64,000 bases of DNA from contig OZ020268.1 of NCBI GenBank assembly GCA_963971225.1, positions 52,316,404 through 52,380,403 on the forward strand, written 5' to 3'. The translations under genes were made by a program, and so were the position numbers. Positions 1-10,205 of this stretch are shown here, piece by piece. Below the pieces are notes generated by a model. It worked only from the letters and a program-made list of their open reading frames with translations, ran no database searches and was not told where the DNA came from. Numbering within the stretch: position 1 is the first letter of the stretch; each line of letters begins with the position of its first letter. This DNA comes from Melieria omissa. Its lineage: Eukaryota > Arthropoda > Insecta > Diptera > Ulidiidae.

Positions 1-1
1 T

Positions 2-283
2 GACCTACCTACATTCCGAGGTGACCTACCTACTATACCTACAGATGTACCAATTAAATTTAAACGTATTCAGTTTCCGATTAGGTTGGCATTTGCAATG
101 ACTATCGATAAGTCTCAAGGCCAAACGATGTCTGTTTGTGGTTTAGATTTGAGCACACCATGTTTTTCACACGGACAATTATACGTGGCATGCTCTCGAG
201 TGGGTAAGCCATCCAATTTGTTTGTGTTAGCTAAAGATAGGCTAACAAAAAATATTGTTCACGCTATAGCATTAAGAGATTGA
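2..283 (+). CDS. Helitron/PIF1-type helicase, C-terminal end (partial)
   Basis: This is the last ~93 codons of a superfamily 1 PIF1-like helicase, open from the window edge to a TGA at 281-283. The translation holds the late helicase motif TIDKSQGQT (about codons 34-42) and the terminal block LYVACSRVG. This pairing is typical of the helicase domain that ends Helitron Rep/Hel proteins, which unwind DNA during rolling-circle transposition. The upstream segment (FKRIQFPIRLAFAM) also fits. No frameshift is visible in the part present, and the Rep nuclease part lies outside the window. I could not place the Helitron 3' end securely: 284-420 is AT-rich and has several CTAG words but no convincing hairpin. 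A host PIF1 gene is possible but less likely in this repeat-packed setting. Confidence 0.75.
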   Translation, partial: DLPTFRGDLPTIPTDVPIKFKRIQFPIRLAFAMTIDKSQGQTMSVCGLDLSTPCFSHGQLYVACSRVGKPSNLFVLAKDRLTKNIVHAIALRD

Positions 284-420
284 TATTGTTTGCTAGTGTT
301 ACTGTCGTAATTAATAAATAAAAAAATAATGTCCCATGCCTCTTTCACTCATATACCACATCCTTATACACTTACAATAAGTTAGTTATTTTTTTTCTAC
401 ACTAGAAATTCCCTAGAAAT

Positions 421-464
421 TCTGTTTAATTTTTATTTAATAAAAAGTAAATTTTTATTTAACT
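421..464 (+). repeat. Truncated 5' LTR remnant
   Basis: These 43-44 bases match the last bases of the 3' LTR at 2862-2905 and end in AACT just before the primer-binding site. The upstream ~246 bp of the LTR is missing and the flanking sequence differs, so the promoter end of this LTR has been lost. Confidence 0.8.
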
Positions 465-481
465 GGCGCCCAACGTGGGGC
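464..481 (+). promoter_or_regulatory. Primer-binding site (tRNA-Lys-like)
   Basis: TGGCGCCCAACGTGGGGC abuts the LTR end. The TGGCGCCC start is what tRNA-Lys-primed gypsy-type elements show. The tRNA assignment is by resemblance only. Confidence 0.75.
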
Positions 482-1318
482 CCAGGAGTGGCAAAAAGTG
501 ATTAAGTCGACCCCGGGAGGCTCGCCTCGCTAACCACAACCACAGGATTAAATCGACCCGGATTGGCTCGTCTCCTTGGACCTGGGCAGGTAACTCTACC
601 AACCCACAACACAAATCTAAAAACAAGTCCCTTACCCACGCTTGAGGAAGGGAGACGTGCAAGACAGTCATCATCTAGGACCCCGAGTAGCCGTAACACA
701 GCAAAAAGGATTCCCCCTGGAGATGATGCGCGGAACGATACTAATGTAAGCCTAACATAAGAAATTTTTTTTTTGAATGCAACAGATATTGTAAATGAAA
801 AAGTGAAGTTGAAAATATAAGCGAAATTAAGAGAAATGTTATGATAAGAAACAAAAAGTGCATCCGTGTAACAAAACGCAAAGGTGAATTTAAGAAGTTA
901 AAAAAATCAATAGAGTTAAGATTATAAAAAAAAAACAACTGAATGAAAAATTGAATAAAGAAAGAAATTAAAAAGCTAGTGCGCTCGAAATCATTCTAAA
1001 TAAAATTAGAATCCTAGATATTGAAACAAAATACGAACTATCCAAAAAAAAAAAGGATTTTTTTAATAACAATCAACGTAGAATTATAACACAATATAAC
1101 TAAGGCTGCGACACTTACGAGTCCCTCCAGCCTATAAATTGCGCCTAGCTCCGAGATTCCCACGGGACCCTCCGGAGCAAAAAGGACCCTCTCCATAGGA
1201 GAGGTTACATTAACGATAAATTAAAGAATTTAGAGAAGCAAAAATTTAATCAACTGAATAAAAAGTAAACTTTAAGACATACATATATAAGCAAAAGGGT
1301 GAATTTTTATACAATAAG

Positions 1319-1594
1319 ATGTCGAACCCCAACAATCTCATCCGCCCCTCTGTTCTGAATCTTCCCTCCGGGACCCCTCCCAATCCCGCACCGGCTCTTT
1401 CTACCAACCCCCCACAAGTAAACGCAACTCCCGAATTAGAGGCCATCATAACCAGAATAGTTAATAGAGTTTGCATTTCAGAACGCCAGACAATTATTGA
1501 CTCCATAAAAAATCCAAACGCAAATTTGTTTAACAATACGGACGAGGAAATACACATCGAAAATAGAAACAATATCAACAAACAGAATAAATGA
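1319..1594 (+). pseudogene. gag: Errantivirus gag, N-terminal fragment
   Basis: An ATG at 1319 opens a 91-codon frame with a Pro/Asn/Thr-rich start (MSNPNNLIRP) and an acidic/Asn-rich end, stopping at 1592-1594. I call it gag from position (first ORF after a long leader) and from the style of errantiviral Gag N-termini, not from a diagnostic domain. Around 1540-1560 the sequence passes into env, which is read in another frame, so only the first ~75 codons are probably true gag. The rest of gag and all of pol are deleted. No complete capsid could be made. Confidence 0.5.
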
Positions 1595-2606
1595 ATTAAC
1601 AAATATTACCAACAATATATTGAAATTTGTAAAAGAGGACAGAGAATCTGAGAACAACCTCATTCTAGACATAAGAAGTAGACTAGAAATTGTAAAAGAA
1701 GAAATAATAAACATAGCGTACGCTATCCATTGGGCGAAAGCCGATATAATAAATTCATATGTACTTTCGAATGAAGAAATAAAAATTATAGAAAATGCGT
1801 TAAAAAAAGAAGAAATACCATATATTAATGTGAATGAAGCACTAGAGTTTGCCAATGTAAAAATCGCCACAGACGATAAATCAATCATTTATATTATAAG
1901 CCTACCCACAACCGAACCCAAACCTTGCGATACACTCACTGTAAGACCTATAAAAAGGGGCGATAAAATTAACAAAATCGATTATCAAATTATATTAAAA
2001 TGTGAAGAAAATTTATACGGCATAGAAAAGCCATGCCAAAACTATAACGATTTATCAATTTGTTCATATAATAATATAGTAAATCTAAGTAATAATTCAT
2101 GTATACCGAACCTGCTACGAAGCCAACCACCGCATTGCATCGAAACGAACAATCAGCATCTACCATCAATCGAGGAAATCACCCCCGGATTAATACTCCT
2201 TAATCAGTACAAGGGGTCCATCAACATAAATAACGAAACTGTCAACCTCAACGGAACATTCCTAATAAAATTTCATAACGCCACTATCAATATAGAAGAC
2301 AAAATATTCAAAACAAAAGAAATGGTTAACGTTAAGCCAATGCCAGCCATTCTTCAGCCGCCTACTACAGCAGATAAAGCAGAAGAAATCCTATCGCTAA
2401 AAATGATAAGGCAGCTGCAGATAAATAACACGGAACACCTCGAACTGTTAGAAGACGGCATTATAATGCTGCTCATCTTTGTAAAACAATGCAAAACGAA
2501 GACAACGGTGGTCATATCGGAACCAAAACCCGAACCTGGGACAATAACTCTTGGGATCAACGACCTACCTAGCTCTTTGCTATCGACCGAGGACGCTCGG
2601 AACTGA
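1560..2606 (+). pseudogene. env: Errantivirus envelope (F-like) fragment
   Basis: This open frame of ~348 codons resembles the ectodomain of insect errantivirus Env, a relative of baculovirus F fusion glycoproteins. It contains the helical stretch beginning INELTNITNN (near 1587), paired cysteines around 2010-2140, the segment TPGLILLNQYKG (near 2190), which fits the conserved beta-rich region before the membrane anchor, and a short hydrophobic patch IIMLLIFV near 2460. The signal peptide, the cleavage site and the fusion-peptide region upstream are missing because of the gag-env junction. The C-terminal anchor looks short. Env would mediate membrane entry in an intact errantivirus, but this copy is an N-terminally truncated remnant. 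Confidence 0.7.
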
Positions 2607-2615
2607 GGAAGGAGG

Positions 2616-2905
2616 AGTTAGCAACGACAATGTTTGAAGCGAAAATAATCAAAAATACCAGTCAGCAACGATGAATATTCGAAGTTAAAATAAACAAAAC
2701 ACCACCAGCAAGCAAATATGCTGACAATGCGTCTGGGAAGCAAAAAATGCAATTCCCAGAATATTGTGGTGCCACCAACGCTGTTGGAGCGGCTAGCAGC
2801 TTTCGGTTTACTTACTTGTAATTCATTCCGTTTTTGAATCTCAAATAAAGAGGAGCATAGCTCTGTTTAATTTTTATTTAATAAAAAGTAAATTTTTATT
2901 TAACT
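2616..2905 (+). repeat. 3' LTR of errantivirus relic, with polypurine tract
   Basis: The purine-rich run GAGGAAGGAGG (about 2605-2615) abuts AGTTAGCAAC, and the repeat ends TTTAACT at 2905. Its tail is duplicated at the 5' end (421-464). An AATAAA-type signal lies near 2843. The start was chosen because AGTT...AACT termini and an adjacent polypurine tract are the errantivirus pattern. Confidence 0.8.
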
Positions 2906-3892
2906 TGTATAAAAGAGCGATCCTTACGAGTTGACGAGCCACTTTGCGATTGGCTCCTGCTCGGAAGGGTAAGTTCGTTCGAGGTAGAATTTAGAATTGT
3001 AGCAGTCGTGGACATCGATGGCTGGCCAACTGAGAAATTGTAGTCGCAAGCAGTGTTGCCGTTTTGGTAGAATTCTACCAAATTTGGTTGATTTTATTTC
3101 AAATTTTTAGTTTTGGTAGAATTGTTTTCGATTTGGTAGATTTTCCAGAGGAAAAATGTTAAAACACATTCATTCCACAAAATCCTGAAAAAAAGTCTGG
3201 CAAGCCTTGAAAATGAACCTTCTGGCATTACTGCTTTTGTATGAGAATTGTACTATAAGTGGGAACGCAACAAACAGATTTACATATTATAGCGTGAGAT
3301 CACCTATACCCAATTACAAAATGCGAGTAAGTGAGATAGCAAGAGTGTATGAACTTCGAAATTCCCGCCAAATTTCATCATCCTTTTGAATTTGATTCAT
3401 TATATTGTTGTGCGCGTTGGAGTTATGGGCCAGTTACTCATAAACTTAACCATAAACATAAACTTAGAAAATTTGAGCGATTACTCAAAACTTTATTTCC
3501 GTAGACATAAACTTAAAAATCAGCTGAGCGACAATATTGCCACTTCGATTTCTCCATCTCGTGAACAATCAAATTCAAACTTTTCGCGACAAGTTTTTAC
3601 TTGCTATTATTAAATGTTTGAGCATCCAACGACTAAAATTATTAATATATTTACGAAACTAATAAAAATTGCAATTCATTTTGTATATTTTACAAAATAT
3701 TTTAGTTTGTTTACTTTTCAATTCATTCCGAAGAGAGTGGCAACGTTTGTTGCGCTTTCCGTAAACATAAACTTAGAAACCAAAACGAAACAGATTTCTA
3801 AGTTTACGGTTAAGTTCTAAGTTTATGTTCTATGTCTCGGGTAACCAGTTGTACAGCTTTCGGGTATGCCAGGTCGTGCTAGCTGACAAGTA

Positions 3893-4511
3893 TAGGGTGT
3901 TTTTTTAGAGGTATAGAACTTCGAATTGAAATAAAACACAAGAAAATCGTTTTAATGTCCATCAATTTGGCTTTATTGGAAGGATAATTTTATGCCATTA
4001 ATGTTTAAATATGATTTCGGGCATGTGGCCGCCGCGGCTGGCTCGAATAAAGCCAATTCTACAGGTCCAATTTTTAAAGTTGATGGACAAAGCTCCAATT
4101 GCTGTGCACGGTGGCGAATCGATTCATTCGGGTCCTCTTCAACATTTTGCTCTACAGCGGCAATTGTTTCTTCGGTGCGCACTGTTCGACGTCTCTGCGG
4201 ATGCGTATTATCACATAGAGTAAACGTAGTGCGAAAACGACCCATACTTAACCGATGGATGGACCGATTTTGCTCTGATGGACGATTATGTCGACCATAA
4301 AATGGACGGAGCTTGCGGTAAACTTCGCGAACTGAACCATTATTTTCGAAATAAATTTGCACGATTTGCAAGCGTTGTTCTTTTGTCAACCTGTTCACGA
4401 TGAAATGGCAAACCAAACTGAACATAAATGACATTAGAGTTGCCAGATTTGACCACAAAATGCCAGTTTTATCTCTATTCGAAAAACCAACCTCTAAAAA
4501 AAAACACCCTA
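3893..4511 (-). mobile_element. Mariner/Tc1-type MITE
   Basis: The inverted ends TAGGGTGTTTTTTTAGAGGT (from 3893) and its near-complement ending at 4511 are flanked by TA dinucleotides (3891-3892, 4512-4513), the Tc1/mariner target duplication. The 619-bp element carries a minus-strand transposase remnant, so it arose by internal deletion of an autonomous copy. Confidence 0.8.
3973..4458 (-). pseudogene. Tc1/mariner-like transposase fragment
   Basis: A minus-strand frame of 161 codons includes a helix-turn-helix start (RLTKEQRLQIVQIYFENNGS, near residues 24-43), as in N-terminal DNA-binding domains of IS630/Tc1/mariner transposases. A second stretch near residues 90-130 (RTEETIAAVEQNVEEDPNES) fits the second DNA-binding subdomain. 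The catalytic DDE/D core is absent: the frame runs from the DNA-binding part straight into ~30 terminal residues that abut the TIR. The protein would normally bind the TIRs and cut the element out. This remnant could at most bind DNA. Confidence 0.7.
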
Positions 4512-4636
4512 TAAAACTAAGTTATGTCATGAGTAACTGGCCCATTAGGCACAGTTCTGTTCTGTGATTTGCAAAAATGGATAGGTAAGAGCTGCAGCAT
4601 TTATTTTAAGTAAAATAAACTTTCTTTTCACCATTT

Positions 4637-5410
4637 TTGCAATGCAGCACTCCATTAGGCAGCAGGAAATTCCGGCCGGAATGGATACAAGGATTTCCGT
4701 GGCTCCAAGAAATTGAGGGGCGCGCCTATTGTGCGGCCTGCGAAAAGACCTTAACGCATCTAAGGAAACATGCAACCAACAACACTCACAAACAAAATTT
4801 AAACCACAAGAAATCACAATTGAAACTGGATACATTTTTAACCAACAAAAAACGTGGCATACAACAGCAAGTATATTTAGCAGAATTAACAATGGTAATG
4901 TTCTGCATTCAACATAAACTACCATTTTTGTTAATGGACTTCTTGCCTAAACTGCTGGCTGAATGCTGTCCGGACTCTGCGATTGCCAAAGCGCTTAAAT
5001 GCGCGCGCACTAAGTCTACAGAAGTCGCCGAAGTCCTAGGTACGAAAGCTTTGGCACAAATCGCTTCATCGCTGAGATCCAGTAAATTTTCGATTATAGT
5101 GGATGAGACCACAGACATCGCATCAAAGAAGTCGCTTGTACTAGTCGTACGGTATGTGGATACACAATCTCGCATTGTTCGCGACCGATTTTTAAGTTTG
5201 TTGGAATTAAGCAAGTGCGATTCTACTACAATTTTTGGGACAATTAAAAGTTTTTTTTGAAATATGAGATACCTATTACGAACTTAATTGGCCTCGCTAC
5301 TGATGGAGCTAGTGTAATTCAGAAAAAATATTAAAAGTAACTGCTCGCAGACCAGATTGTCTTACTTTTTGTACTATTTAGCTCTGCGGCCAGCATTACA
5401 TTGTTAATTG
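4637..5410 (+). pseudogene. hAT1 transposase, N-terminal part
   Basis: The frame 4637-5260 encodes 207 residues with a BED/TTF-type zinc-binding start (YCAACEKTL...HATNNTH, near residues 32-54) followed by the hAT catalytic entry FSIIVDETTDIASKKSL (residues ~151-167), where DETTD carries the first acidic catalytic residue. After a T-run near 5250 the reading resumes in another frame with the block GLATDGAS, and then, after a stop, a region resembling the Cys/His-containing hAT segment up to 5410. There gypsy H is inserted. A matching C-terminal piece lies beyond that insertion but on the opposite strand (11205-11473). The gene is dead: frameshift, stops and a missing middle. Confidence 0.75.
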
Positions 5411-5571
5411 TGTCACCCGAGTAAATATGTGTTTCTTTATTTGTTCGTGCGCGATGCGTGCGCTGTTCGTGGCCGCTGAAACGGAAGAGACCTTACAATC
5501 ATAGTGCGGCCATTACAGTATTATCGATGGTGCCCTTCAAGTTGGCAAGCGTTGCCAATTAACAGGTGACA
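5411..5571 (-). repeat. 3' LTR of gypsy H
   Basis: A 161-bp LTR with perfect TGTCACC/GGTGACA inverted ends. It matches 10220-10326 joined to 11151-11204 apart from a few substitutions. This uninterrupted copy shows the empty site for the TIR element in the other LTR. Confidence 0.85.
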
Positions 5572-5589
5572 GTTCGGCCCTTCCTGACC

Positions 5590-8500
5590 CTAACTCGTCC
5601 CGAGTTCCTCTGCGTCGGCGTCATCATCTGCATCATCGAAACTGTCGAGTTCTGGGTAGAGTTCACACCATGGCTTCAGCTTATCACTGCTTGCGACCGT
5701 ACTGAACTTCCGCTGCTTCAACTGCTGTCCTTCGATGTCCTCCACCACATATCGATCGAACCGCAGGACCTTTGTGATTGCGTACGGTCCGCGATACTTG
5801 ACCTCCAGCTTACGTGACTCGCCCGTGCTTGGTATGGCACTCTCGATCAGGACAAGGTCGCCCACCTGATACTGATGTGGCTTCTTATACTTTGCGGCGA
5901 ATCGGACCTTCCACTTTTCGCGCGCTCTGGTGATGTTTTCTATTGCTTCCTTGCGACGGTCGGCCAATTGGATGTCATCAACGATTGGGTGATCGTCATG
6001 GAGTGCTGCCAGAAGTCGATTTCCTCCGATATCTCGTAGTGGGAAGTCGTATATCAACCGGATTGGAGCATACCTCGTCGTCGCATTGACATTGGTATTT
6101 ATCGTCCACTGCAAGCGATCGAGCGATATGTCCCAGTCTTTTGCGTCGGCAACAGATGTCTTCAAGTAGGAGAGAACCGATTGGTTCACCCTCTCGGCAA
6201 TCCCGTTGGCTCTTGGTGTTCTCACAGCGACCTTGATGTGTTGTATCTCGTTGGCGTGACAAAACTCTGCGAACGCGGTAGAGGTGAACGAAGTTCCTCG
6301 ATCGGTCACCATTGTCTTCGGTACCCCAAAAGACAGTGCGAGATGTTGTAAGGCGTTGATAACTGGCTTTGTTTTAGTTGACTTTACCGCAACGATAACC
6401 GTATATCTCGTTAGAGCATCGACGATTACTAAAATGTGTTCGTTTCCGCGACGGCTTCGAACAAATGGCCCCAGGTGATCCAAGTGGAGAACCTCAAACG
6501 GAACCGACGGTATCGGCATGCCGTACAGTTCGCACTCCCGTTGAGCAGGTGCTTTACAAAAACAGCATTCGACGCACGATTTTATGAAGCCCTTCACAAA
6601 GTTGCGGCAGCGGGGGAACCAAAAATGTTGGGCGATTCGTTTCAACGTGCCATCCACCCCTGGTTGACCTACGTCATCATGGCATAACTTCACGATTCGC
6701 CATCTGACTCCTCGCGGCACGACCAAAAGCAAATTCTCGTCGGCGGATTTCTTGAAAAGACGATTCTTCTTCAACACGAAACTTGCACATATGTGTCGAT
6801 ACTGAGCAGATTTCTGGTTACCGGAGAGCGTGTCGATCATTTCTCGTAGTTTTGGATCCTGCCTTTGCATTGATAAGAGCCAGTCGTCAGTAGAAATATT
6901 GACGGCCATCACGCTTGACGCCACATCGGGGGGATCCACCGCTCCTTCCACCGGTGCTCTGCTCATCGCGTCCACGTGCCCCATTTTGACGCCTGTCCGA
7001 TGGACTACCTCAAAGTCGTACTCAAGGAGCTTCAGGTACCACCGTGCTATTCTTGGAATAAGCGGAGTAGATAATTTCAGGCTCGATATTGCCGTGCAAT
7101 CGGTGACTACCGTAAACCGTTTTCCTAATAGATAGACCCGAAACCGCTGGCAAGACTCGACTACTGCCAACACCTCTAGTTCATATGCGTGGAAATTGTG
7201 CTCTGTATCACTGCATTTGCGGCTGAAGTATGCTATCGGTTTTAAGGTTTCATTGCCTTCCTTCTGCAGTAGCACCCCGGCAATCCCGACTCCGCTTGCA
7301 TCCGTGTGCACCTCGTGATGTTTCGTCATATTGTAGATCCCTAGCACCGGACCACTTGACAGTAGCGTCGACAACTTCTTAAACGCGTCCACACACTCCG
7401 GTGACCATTCAAACACAGCATCCTTCCTCGTTAGCCGCGTCAAGGGAGCTGCGATGTGCGCGAAATTCGGCACAAACTTCCTAAAGAACCCCGTTAGGCC
7501 CAGGAAGCGCCGTACTTCAATTGGAGTCGCCGGGACCGGGAATTGTTCGATTGCTAAAACCTTCTCGCGTCCTGGTTTAATACCGCTCGCATTCACCTCG
7601 TGCCCTAAGAATGCCACCTGATGTTTCATGAAGCTGCATTTTGACAACCTTAAGGTAATGCCCGCCTGCATCACCAACCCCAAAAATACTTCAAGGGTGC
7701 TTAACCCCTCACCAAACGACTTGGACGCAATAATGACCTCGTCCACGTAGCTCACTACTTTGTCCCTGATTGGTTCAATAATTTTTAAAATCATTTTCTG
7801 AAATGTGCTTGGCGCGTTTCGTAGTCCGAACGGCATTCGATTGAACTCGAAGTGACCGTGATGCGTCACGAACGCCGTGTACTGCTTCGACTCCTCCTCG
7901 ATTTCGATTTGGTAGTATCCGGACATCAAATCGAGCGTAGTGAAAAAGTTGTTACCTGACAATGTTGATAGCACGCCATCGACAGTAGGCATAGGCCACG
8001 GTTGCTTGTCTGTCACAGCATTCAATTCTCGATAATCAATACACAGCCGGTCCTCGCCATTTTGCTTCCGTACCAACACAATGGGCGATGCATACTTGGA
8101 TGTTGACGGTCGAATTATATTTAGCTGAAGCAACTCTTGGATTATACGTTCTACTGTTTTTTGTTTTGGTAACGGAATCATGTATGGTTTTTTAACTATT
8201 GGTTTGTCCGACGTAACCGATATAGTCATTTTCACAGCGTCACATTTTCCGAGCTTGCTCAGCTCCTCACCGAAACACGATGCATACCGTTCGAGCAACC
8301 GCTCCAATTCTCGCACTTCACCTTTCTTCAGCTCTGTGCCGACACTGGCTTCGCTATTGTTAATTGCAACTATGTTGCACTGTCCACGCTCGATTACCAC
8401 GCGCGCCTTATCTAAAATGTCTAACCCGATTAGAACATCGTAAGACATTGCCGTGTCGGCCACTATAAAAAATTTGCCACTGTATATTTCTCCATCGACC

Positions 8501-9891
8501 GCAACTGTTGTCGACAACGCTCTCTCGCATTGATACTGTCCGCCCGCGAACCCGTTCAAAATGTCGTCACACTTTGATATTGTCCCGATACAATGCTTTA
8601 CACGATTTCCTTTGATAAGTGACCTGGCACTGCCCGAATCGATCATCGCAGTGAGGACTTCGCCGCCTATGCATACGCTTTTGGTTATCAACGACTCCTG
8701 CCGGCTCTGTTCGATTGAGTTTACAACTGTCTTCGTACAATTCACTGTCTCATGAGTCGTCGCGAAGCACTTATCACATCGCGGTTTCCTCTGCGGCCGT
8801 GCACAATCGCGCGCGATATGCCCCCGTTCACGGCAATTATAACACACGTGCCCACTCTTTACACTGTCATTGTTTTTAACGCGCACCTCTTCCTGCTCAC
8901 ACTCATCTGGTTTCACCGGGTGGGCTGCCCCTGTGACAACGCCGCTGGTTGTTACGCGACGATTATTCGCAACGACGCTAGTTAACGTTTTCAATAACTC
9001 AGCACACCGATCGAAATTCATTGCGGCAAGCGTTTTCCTTAGTCCACTGTCGTAAATCCCACCCACAATATACCGAATTATGGAGGCATCATCAAGGTTG
9101 CCGCGTCTGCCAATTGCTAGCATTCGAAAATAAAAATCGACGTATGTTTCGTTTCGTGCCACTCGCGCCTGCATCATCTCGATGTGCACATCCGCCACAT
9201 TGACTACGGTCGGAAAATCTAACAAAAAGTCATTTACGAAGTTACACCAGTCGGTAAATACTGGGCGCGAATCAATCCACAACTTCGCGCCGCCTTTTAA
9301 TCGAGTTTGTACTGCGAACAGCAACGAGATTTCGTTCCAATTATACGCGCGCCTTAACTGCTCAATGCGATTAATAAAATTAATTGACGATATATTTCCA
9401 CTACTTGGGTCAAACTCCGGTAGAATTGAAATTATTTCGCGAATGTTCATGCTTTGATCTACGGACCCGTTGCGATTGCGTTCGAAATTATTTTGTGGTA
9501 TGTTTTGCTCGTTGTATCCTTGTCTCCTGTCATTGTCAAAATTCGTGTTGCCACCCAGGTAGATTACCGGCCCAGTCGTATATTCGACCGTCGGCATGTC
9601 GGTGCTTCGTGGCATTGCAGCCACAATTCGTTGTTGCCACTGCGCACTCGCACTTCCGTTTTGCTCATTCCACTGCGCACACTCGTTCGCATTTACTGCA
9701 TACGGTGTTACCACTGGCACACGTTGACACTGCACCGTCTGGAGAACTGCCGTACCAGCTCGCTGCAAAACCATCGACTCTGATTGAAAAACTGCTGTAC
9801 CCCCTTGTTGCATACCTGCTGGCCTTGCCCTGAACCATCGACGACACACGACCGATTTTCCGGAATCTTCGATTGAGCGCCCTCCTCGCAA
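5590..9891 (-). CDS. gag-pol: Gypsy H gag-pol polyprotein (main ORF)
   Basis: This uninterrupted 1433-codon ORF encodes, in order, a capsid region (~150-310), two zinc knuckles (CYNCRERGHIARDC and CDKCFATTHETVNC, ~350-385), protease with MIDSGS (~417), reverse transcriptase, RNase H with HTDASG, and integrase. The integrase has an H2C2-type zinc region, LDHLGPF, VTDRGTSF, ANGIAERVN and a GPY/F-type end. It would copy the RNA into DNA and integrate it. The RT catalytic box reads YVDE instead of YxDD (Glu codon = plus 7738-7740), which should weaken or kill polymerisation. The true start lies upstream at 10205 in another frame, so one indel separates the Gag N-terminus from this ORF. Confidence 0.88.
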   Translation of the reverse strand: MRGGRSIEDSGKSVVCRRWFRARPAGMQQGGTAVFQSESMVLQRAGTAVLQTVQCQRVPVVTPYAVNANECAQWNEQNGSASAQWQQRIVAAMPRSTDMPTVEYTTGPVIYLGGNTNFDNDRRQGYNEQNIPQNNFERNRNGSVDQSMNIREIISILPEFDPSSGNISSINFINRIEQLRRAYNWNEISLLFAVQTRLKGGAKLWIDSRPVFTDWCNFVNDFLLDFPTVVNVADVHIEMMQARVARNETYVDFYFRMLAIGRRGNLDDASIIRYIVGGIYDSGLRKTLAAMNFDRCAELLKTLTSVVANNRRVTTSGVVTGAAHPVKPDECEQEEVRVKNNDSVKSGHVCYNCRERGHIARDCARPQRKPRCDKCFATTHETVNCTKTVVNSIEQSRQESLITKSVCIGGEVLTAMIDSGSARSLIKGNRVKHCIGTISKCDDILNGFAGGQYQCERALSTTVAVDGEIYSGKFFIVADTAMSYDVLIGLDILDKARVVIERGQCNIVAINNSEASVGTELKKGEVRELERLLERYASCFGEELSKLGKCDAVKMTISVTSDKPIVKKPYMIPLPKQKTVERIIQELLQLNIIRPSTSKYASPIVLVRKQNGEDRLCIDYRELNAVTDKQPWPMPTVDGVLSTLSGNNFFTTLDLMSGYYQIEIEEESKQYTAFVTHHGHFEFNRMPFGLRNAPSTFQKMILKIIEPIRDKVVSYVDEVIIASKSFGEGLSTLEVFLGLVMQAGITLRLSKCSFMKHQVAFLGHEVNASGIKPGREKVLAIEQFPVPATPIEVRRFLGLTGFFRKFVPNFAHIAAPLTRLTRKDAVFEWSPECVDAFKKLSTLLSSGPVLGIYNMTKHHEVHTDASGVGIAGVLLQKEGNETLKPIAYFSRKCSDTEHNFHAYELEVLAVVESCQRFRVYLLGKRFTVVTDCTAISSLKLSTPLIPRIARWYLKLLEYDFEVVHRTGVKMGHVDAMSRAPVEGAVDPPDVASSVMAVNISTDDWLLSMQRQDPKLREMIDTLSGNQKSAQYRHICASFVLKKNRLFKKSADENLLLVVPRGVRWRIVKLCHDDVGQPGVDGTLKRIAQHFWFPRCRNFVKGFIKSCVECCFCKAPAQRECELYGMPIPSVPFEVLHLDHLGPFVRSRRGNEHILVIVDALTRYTVIVAVKSTKTKPVINALQHLALSFGVPKTMVTDRGTSFTSTAFAEFCHANEIQHIKVAVRTPRANGIAERVNQSVLSYLKTSVADAKDWDISLDRLQWTINTNVNATTRYAPIRLIYDFPLRDIGGNRLLAALHDDHPIVDDIQLADRRKEAIENITRAREKWKVRFAAKYKKPHQYQVGDLVLIESAIPSTGESRKLEVKYRGPYAITKVLRFDRYVVEDIEGQQLKQRKFSTVASSDKLKPWCELYPELDSFDDADDDADAEELGTS

Positions 9892-10205
9892 GCTGACCTT
9901 TGCGAGGTTAGGACAGCTTGCATCTGCTGTATCAGCGCCTCCATGCTCCTTTGGAGCCCGCCAATCGCCTCATGCAAACCCTGCACTGTCCTGTCTTCCC
10001 TCGCTCCTGGCGAGCCTACGCCGTTCCGTTCCTCCCCCTCGGCACCGTCAGCCACCGGCGCCACGTCTTTCATGACGCTAGCCACAGATGCAGGGTCCAC
10101 TTCTCTGAGCCGCTCGATTAGCTCCGCCTTCGTGCCAGACGTCTTCCTACCCAACCGACGCAGGGCTTCCTTTAACTCCAATATGGTGTGGTGCGGCAGG
10201 TCCAT
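9708..10205 (-). pseudogene. gag: Gypsy H Gag N-terminus with SAP-like domain (frameshifted)
   Basis: The ATG at 10205-10203 opens a 165-codon frame. Residues ~4-36 (LKEALRRLGRKTSGTKAELI within them) form a clear SAP-type helix-linker-helix, a DNA-binding fold known from chromatin proteins. A coiled-coil-like Gln-rich stretch follows (~75-100). The frame then loses register with the main gag-pol ORF somewhere between 9708 and 9891 and stops at 9708. In the related gypsy D the same domain is continuous with Gag, so a single indel here is the simplest reading. The start codon overlaps the end of the primer-binding site, leaving almost no leader. Confidence 0.75.

Larger units (their letters stand above)
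421..2905 (+). mobile_element. Errantivirus relic (gypsy-like) lacking pol
   Basis: This is a Ty3/gypsy-class errantivirus remnant. It ends in a 290-bp 3' LTR (2616-2905) whose last 43-44 bases recur at 421-464, directly before a primer-binding site. Between them lie an ~850-bp AT-rich leader (482-1318, no coding signal), the start of gag and most of env. All of protease, reverse transcriptase, RNase H and integrase are absent. The LTR termini AGTT...AACT are those usual for errantiviruses. The four bases after the 3' LTR are TGTA, but the 5' side is truncated, so the target duplication cannot be confirmed. Confidence 0.8.
3426..4544. mobile_element. Harbinger-like MITE inside hAT1
   Basis: TIRs of about 16 bp (TGGGCCAGTTACTCAT at 3426 and its complement ending at 4544) are flanked by TTA on both sides (3423-3425, 4545-4547). 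A 3-bp TWA duplication is characteristic of PIF/Harbinger elements. No transposase is present. Subterminal repeats of the word CATAAACTTAG occur in direct and inverted orientation at 3440-3510 and 3760-3830. Without the mariner MITE it would be about 500 bp. Confidence 0.75.

Noticed and set aside
380..420. AGTTAG at about 380 as the start of a full 5' LTR for the first errantivirus
   Set aside because: Between it and 421 the sequence does not match the 3' LTR. Only the last 43-44 bases are shared.
9384..9833. Plus-strand ORF of 149 codons opposite gypsy H Gag
   Set aside because: It is antisense to a conserved Gag reading frame and has no recognisable domain.
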